A stretch of 8,547 nt of DNA. It comes from Planctomycetota bacterium. GTDB taxonomy: Bacteria; Planctomycetota; Planctomycetia; Planctomycetales; Planctomycetaceae. The translations under genes were made by a program, and so were the position numbers. The notes below the pieces were generated by a model. That model saw only the letters and a list, made by a program, of their open reading frames with translations, was not told the DNA's origin and did not search any database. The stretch spans positions 1 through 8,547 of the forward strand of contig JAEYWB010000407.1 of NCBI GenBank assembly GCA_023429275.1, given 5' to 3'. Position 1 is the first letter of the stretch. Every line of letters begins with the position of its first letter. This document shows, one piece after another, positions 5,246-8,547 of the stretch.

Positions 5246-7759
5246 CTAATGATTGAACAGAAACTCCCGGCTGCTGAGGATCGCCCAGAAGAGGTCTTCG
5301 ACGGCTGCCCTTTGCTCCGCCTCCGGCGTCTGGTTCAGGACCGCCAGGAGGTTCGCCCGCTCGGCGGCGGTCGGGTATCGCGAAACCGTGCAGAGGTAGG
5401 CTTCGTCGATCAGCGTCTCGGGAGACATCCCGCTCGCCTGCAGCTTCATGAGCTTCTCGATCCGGCTTTCGGGTGACTTGAGCTTCAGGTTGATCGTGTC
5501 GCCGTTGGCGATGTGGAGGACCTGCACCATGCTCGGCTCGTCCGACCGCTCGCACTCGCAGGTGATCCGCCGCTGGTTGCGGCCGAACGCCTGCAGGAAG
5601 TAGTTGTCGACGGCGGAGTCGTAGAGCTGAATCGCCCGCGTCCCCCTGGGGTAGAAGTCGGTCTTCTGTTTGTCCGCCCCCGGGAAGGCGATCATGTTGA
5701 AGTCGCTCGGAACCTCGGCCACCTGGCAGACGGCGTCGTGCATGACCTCGGCCATGATCCGCCTGGGGTAGTAGCGGCTGTAGAACCGCTGCTCCGACTT
5801 GTTGGCGTCAAGAGGCTGGCTCGTCCGCTGGTAGGCGTTCGCCTGCAGGATGAGCTTCATCAGCGCCTTGAGGTTGAACTTGTTGTCGACGAGATGCTTC
5901 GCCGCCGCGTTGAGCAGCTCTTCATTGCTGGCCGGGTTCGAGGCCCGCATGTCGTCCACCTGCTCGACGAGGCCGACTCCGAAGAAGTTCTTCCAGATGC
6001 GGTTCGTGATGGAGCGGGCGAAGTACGGGTTCTCCGGCGCGGTCATCCACTTCGCCAGGTGAATCCGGCGATCCGTCGTGTCTTCGAACGGGACCGGCGT
6101 GCCGTCGAGCGGCATCGGCGGCTGGGGCTTGCCGGTGCGGGGCTGGATCAGGTCGCCCGTGTCCGAGACGTACACGGTCCGCTTGCCATCGCCGTTGCGA
6201 GGCTCGCCTCCCCAGCCTTTCGCGCGGACGCGAGCGAAGAGGTTGGCCATCGAGTAGTACTGGTCGTTGGTCCATTTCTCGAGCGGATGGTTGTGGCACT
6301 TGGCGCAGGCGATCGACAGCCCGAGGAACGCCTGGCAGGCATTCTCGGTCATGTTCTCGGGATCCTGGTGCAGGGCGTAAAAGTTCGTCGCCCCGTTCTC
6401 GACGCTGCTTCCCGTCGCCGTAAGGATCTCGCGGACGAACTGGTCCCAGGGAGTATTCGCCTCGACGTTCCTGCGGATCCACTGGTAGTACGCCTTGAGG
6501 GCCTCCGGCCGCAGGAGCGTGCCGTTGAGCATCAGGATGTCGGAGGTCCGGTAGGTCCAGTAGTCGACGAACTCCGGCCGGGCGAGCAGGGCGTCGATGA
6601 GCTTGTCCCGCTTGTCCGCGGTGGAGTCGGCGAGGAAGGCCTTAGTCTCGTCCGAGGTTGGCAGCGTGCCGATCGTGTCGAGGTAGACCCGGCGAATGAA
6701 CTCCGAGTCACTGCTCGGGGCGGAGGGAGGGATGTTGAGAGATTTGAGCTTGGCGTCGATCAGCTCGTCGAGGATGTTCCGCGGCTTCTGTGCAAAGGCC
6801 GCCGGAGAGACCTCCTGGGGATAGGGAACGGTCACCCGGGCGATGACGAGCTTGCTCGAGTACCACGCGACGATCGCTCCCTCCCCGTGGCCGACGATCG
6901 ATACTAGGCCATCGCCATCGACGCGGGCGACCGCCTCGTTTGCTGATGACCACTTCACCCAGGGGGTGACGTCGCGGCTGGAACCGTCGGAGAAGTGAGC
7001 CCGCACGATGAGCTGCTCGGCGTCCTTTTCCTCGAGGACGGCCCGCTCGGGCAGCACCTCGAGGCGTGTCACCTGCGGATCAGCCTCGGCAGGGGCGGGA
7101 GCTCCCGCGGCGATCCACTCGGCCAGGATCCGGTAGTTGACGGATTCCGTGTCGAACCGCACGCCTCCCTTGTGGGGGATCGCTCCCGACGGCTTGGCGA
7201 TCAGGAGGCTGCGGCCGGGGTCAGCCAGCTCGATCCGTCGGCCGCGGTCCTGCTTGACGATGGTGAAGTGGTCGGAGACCGGATCGTAGCCGTGCAGCGA
7301 CAGCCGGAATCCCCCTTTCCCGGCCAGCGCCCCGTGGCACGCTCCGGAGTTGCAGCCCGCCTTCGACAGGATCGGGAGGACGTCGTGTCGAAAGCTCCAG
7401 GCCGTCGGCCGGTCCACGCCGGAGACAACGACCTTGGTTTCCGCCGTCAGTCCGTTCGCTTTGATCGTGACAAACGCCTGGCCGTTTCCCTTAGGGAGAG
7501 CGACGCCATTCTCGACGACAACAATCTTCGGATCGCTCGACGCGAACTCGACTCCCGACCGAACCTGTCCGGCGGGGACACCGCTGGTCACCTTCTGAAC
7601 GACGATCCGCTGAAACGCCTTCGGCCCGACCAGGGTGAACTGGCCCGGCAGACCGACGATCGTTCCCTCCGCGGAGGCGACGGAGCCGGTCGAGAGTGCG
7701 AGCAGGAGCGCAAGGAGAGTGCGAAGCACGGGATCGATTCCTCGGCGGACAGCAAACAT
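5246..7759 (-). CDS. Ig-like / PSCyt1 / DUF1549 / DUF1553 secreted cytochrome-like protein
   Basis: An 837-aa exported protein of a family expanded in Planctomycetes. Residues 1-30 are a signal peptide (LLALLLAL core, cleavage after ASA). Residues about 32-115 form a bacterial Ig-like (BIG2-type) domain. Residues about 118-220 are a PSCyt1-like domain with the C-x4-CH motif CNSGACH (136-142) and the typical GKGGFRLSLHGYDP. A second Ig-like domain covers about 230-312. DUF1549 follows (about 327-515) with the CxxCH motif CAKCH (485-489), then DUF1553 (about 555-830). Both Cys/His motifs could bind heme c, but heme content is inferred. The family is proposed to act in periplasmic or surface oxidative or polysaccharide metabolism; no reaction is established. 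ATG 7759 was chosen; GTG 7729 is an alternative with a good ribosome site GAGGAA (7743-7738) and still a plausible signal peptide. TTG 7789 in frame is less likely. Sir2 follows downstream. No DUF1501 partner is seen. Confidence 0.93.
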   Translation of the reverse strand: MFAVRRGIDPVLRTLLALLLALSTGSVASAEGTIVGLPGQFTLVGPKAFQRIVVQKVTSGVPAGQVRSGVEFASSDPKIVVVENGVALPKGNGQAFVTIKANGLTAETKVVVSGVDRPTAWSFRHDVLPILSKAGCNSGACHGALAGKGGFRLSLHGYDPVSDHFTIVKQDRGRRIELADPGRSLLIAKPSGAIPHKGGVRFDTESVNYRILAEWIAAGAPAPAEADPQVTRLEVLPERAVLEEKDAEQLIVRAHFSDGSSRDVTPWVKWSSANEAVARVDGDGLVSIVGHGEGAIVAWYSSKLVIARVTVPYPQEVSPAAFAQKPRNILDELIDAKLKSLNIPPSAPSSDSEFIRRVYLDTIGTLPTSDETKAFLADSTADKRDKLIDALLARPEFVDYWTYRTSDILMLNGTLLRPEALKAYYQWIRRNVEANTPWDQFVREILTATGSSVENGATNFYALHQDPENMTENACQAFLGLSIACAKCHNHPLEKWTNDQYYSMANLFARVRAKGWGGEPRNGDGKRTVYVSDTGDLIQPRTGKPQPPMPLDGTPVPFEDTTDRRIHLAKWMTAPENPYFARSITNRIWKNFFGVGLVEQVDDMRASNPASNEELLNAAAKHLVDNKFNLKALMKLILQANAYQRTSQPLDANKSEQRFYSRYYPRRIMAEVMHDAVCQVAEVPSDFNMIAFPGADKQKTDFYPRGTRAIQLYDSAVDNYFLQAFGRNQRRITCECERSDEPSMVQVLHIANGDTINLKLKSPESRIEKLMKLQASGMSPETLIDEAYLCTVSRYPTAAERANLLAVLNQTPEAEQRAAVEDLFWAILSSREFLFNH
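7738..7743 (-). promoter_or_regulatory. Shine-Dalgarno-like site supporting an alternative GTG start at 7729
   Basis: On the minus strand GAGGAA is followed by 8 nt and then GTG (7729-7727), in frame with the DUF1549 protein. No similar site precedes ATG 7759 or TTG 7789. If used, the protein begins at codon 11 of the longer form and still carries a signal peptide (Arg at position 3, then LLALLLAL). It may equally be chance within coding sequence. Confidence 0.35.
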
Positions 7760-7813
7760 CAACGTCAGAGCGACCGGCAAACCGCTCAACTCATCAATTC
7801 AGGCTGATCCATC

Positions 7814-7842
7814 ATTCTGCCGGAGGAGGGAGCGTCTCTCAA
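7814..7842 (-). promoter_or_regulatory. Candidate sigma70 promoter for the DUF1549 gene
   Basis: On the minus strand TTGAGA (7842-7837, 5 of 6 to the -35 consensus) is followed by exactly 17 nt and CAGAAT (7819-7814, 4 of 6 to the -10 consensus). Transcription would begin near 7806, leaving a leader of about 47 nt to ATG 7759. Position and spacing are good, but the -10 match is moderate and planctomycete promoters are not well characterised. Confidence 0.35.
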
Positions 7843-7849
7843 GTCTTGA

Positions 7850-8074
7850 TCCAGTCTGCTTGCTGCAACGCAAGGCCGGTTCGAAGCACTCGTCCGCGGG
7901 GCCGCTATTGAGTCGGTCGAAATCAGCGGGACCATCGATGCCAGCGAACTCGCGCCATTTGTCGATCTGCCGTTACTTCGAACTCTCGACCTGCGGCGGG
8001 CCCGCATCCTGGGGGACGCGAGTGATATCCTGAGCAGAAGGCGGGAATTGGTCGTGCCGCGCGATAACGGATAG
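7850..8074 (+). pseudogene. 3' remnant of a leucine-rich-repeat-like gene
   Basis: The plus-strand frame from 7850 to the TAG at 8072-8074 reads 74 codons with no ATG, GTG or TTG near its beginning and a stop just upstream (TGA 7847-7849). The translation contains FEALVRGAAIESVEISG and then LPLLRTLDLRRARI, the spacing and hydrophobic pattern of a leucine-rich repeat like those common in large planctomycete proteins. The upstream part is missing, and other frames do not continue the pattern, so this looks like a truncated, decayed 3' end rather than a complete small gene. A strong hairpin begins 11 nt after the stop, as expected at a gene end. It is divergent from the DUF1549 gene and overlaps that gene's candidate promoter region only at the edge. 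A chance open frame in GC-rich DNA is the main alternative. Confidence 0.4.
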
Positions 8075-8085
8075 ATGCGGACCCG

Positions 8086-8131
8086 GGCGAAGCGGGAGGA
8101 GATGACTCGGCTGGGTCTCCCGCTTTTCGCC
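8086..8131 (+). terminator. Terminator-like hairpin after the LRR remnant
   Basis: GGCGAA (8086-8091) plus GCGGGAG (8092-8098) pair with CTCCCGC (8117-8123) and TTCGCC (8126-8131), giving 13 base pairs interrupted by a 2-nt TT bulge and closed by an 18-nt loop. It begins 11 nt after the stop codon at 8074. There is no T-run after the stem, so termination by this structure is a proposal from position and stem strength. The rest of 8075-8163 shows nothing else. Confidence 0.45.
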
Positions 8132-8163
8132 GGCTCTCTCTTCGCAGCAATGAATACAGATGA

Positions 8164-8547
8164 GCGGACGAACGGACGAACGGACGGATTTTCCGGTTGA
8201 TCCTCGCGGGTTCGGATGATTCCGCTGAACCTGTTCGTCCCTCCGCGACACGCTCCGCGCGGAGTCGGCCACCCTGCCGGCTCACCCACGTAATGCGGAC
8301 GAACGGCCGGATGGACGGATTTTCCGGTTGATTCTCACGGGCCAGGGTGACTCCGATCAACCTGTTCGTCCCTCAGCGACACGCTCCGCGCGGAGTCGGC
8401 CACCCTGCCGGCTCACCCACGAATGCGGACGAACGGACGAACGGACGAATTCTCCGGTTGATTCTCGCGGGCCCGGATGACTCCGCTGAAATGGTTCGTC
8501 CCCTCGCGACACCCCGCCGCGTCGCCATTCCGCGCGGAGTCGGGCGG
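8164..8547. repeat. Tandem array of a ~130-bp palindrome-rich repeat, continuing past window
   Basis: Three head-to-tail copies begin at 8164 (131 bp), 8295 (130 bp) and 8425 (at least 123 bp, cut by the window edge). Each opens with about three 8-bp subrepeats of the CGGACGAA type, then an ATTTTCCGGTTGAT-like block, then GTTCGTCC (inverse of the opening GGACGAAC), then the palindrome CTCCGCGCGGAG (8253-8264, 8384-8395; core TCCGCGCGGA at 8529-8538 in copy 3). Copies 1 and 2 also share an overlapping stem GAGTCGGC-caccct-GCCGGCTC (8262-8283 in copy 1). Copies 1 and 2 differ at one position over their last 61 aligned bases but at about 12 of the first 66. Copy 3 resembles copy 1 in the first half and has about 14 extra bases before its palindrome. 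Periods of 131 and 130 are not multiples of three and no frame persists, so it is non-coding. No gene is visible from 8075 to the edge. Confidence 0.9.

Noticed and set aside
5513..6907. 464-aa open frame on the plus strand
   Set aside because: It is antisense to the DUF1549/DUF1553 gene and has the same V/R/E/L-rich shadow composition with no recognisable motif.
7786..8360. Minus-strand frames with recurring QPENPS-RPFVR peptides
   Set aside because: The peptides come from translating the tandem DNA repeats in different frames. The 130/131-bp period does not keep frame, so no repeat protein is encoded.
8164..8547. CRISPR array
   Set aside because: Units of about 130 bp are joined directly with no unique spacers of regular length, and no cas gene is present.

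Overview
The window looks like chromosomal DNA of a planctomycete. Three things point there. It carries a PVC-type dehydrogenase/SGNH fusion and a DUF1549/DUF1553 cytochrome-like protein, two families strongly expanded in Planctomycetes and relatives. It is clearly GC-rich with G/C-ending codons. Most genes lack a convincing Shine-Dalgarno sequence. I cannot name the genus. No tRNA, rRNA, transposase, integrase or CRISPR array is visible.

Layout from left to right. (1) Positions 2207 to 1, minus strand: a large secreted protein with an N-terminal SGNH-hydrolase-like domain and a PVC-type beta-propeller dehydrogenase domain; its 3' part runs off the left edge. (2) 2208-2577: a divergent intergenic region with a perfect 14-bp palindrome and an AT-rich patch. 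(3) 2578-4287, plus: a 569-aa Ala-rich, largely low-complexity protein with a putative lipoprotein signal and a C-terminal membrane segment. (4) 4261-4346: a GC-rich hairpin zone where the plus gene and the minus sir2 gene converge. (5) 5182 to 4352, minus: a Sir2-family NAD-dependent deacylase. (6) 5192-5240: a perfect 15-bp inverted repeat just upstream of sir2. (7) 7759 to 5246, minus: a secreted Ig-like/PSCyt1/DUF1549/DUF1553 protein with two heme-binding-type motifs, preceded by a candidate sigma70 promoter. (8) 7850-8074, plus: the 3' remnant of a leucine-rich-repeat-like gene, followed by a long terminator-like hairpin. (9) 8164 to the right edge: at least three tandem copies of a non-coding repeat of about 130 bp, rich in palindromes.

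The two large exported proteins belong to families proposed to act in oxidative or polysaccharide catabolism at the planctomycete cell surface, but nothing here fixes a substrate. The DUF1549 gene and sir2 are co-oriented, 63 bp apart and possibly co-transcribed, with the inverted repeat between them. The DUF1501 gene that often accompanies DUF1549/DUF1553 genes is not seen. The items most worth a second look are the tandem repeat array, the inverted repeat before sir2, the dual-anchored low-complexity protein, and the degenerate SGNH active site. I see no complete new multi-gene system.
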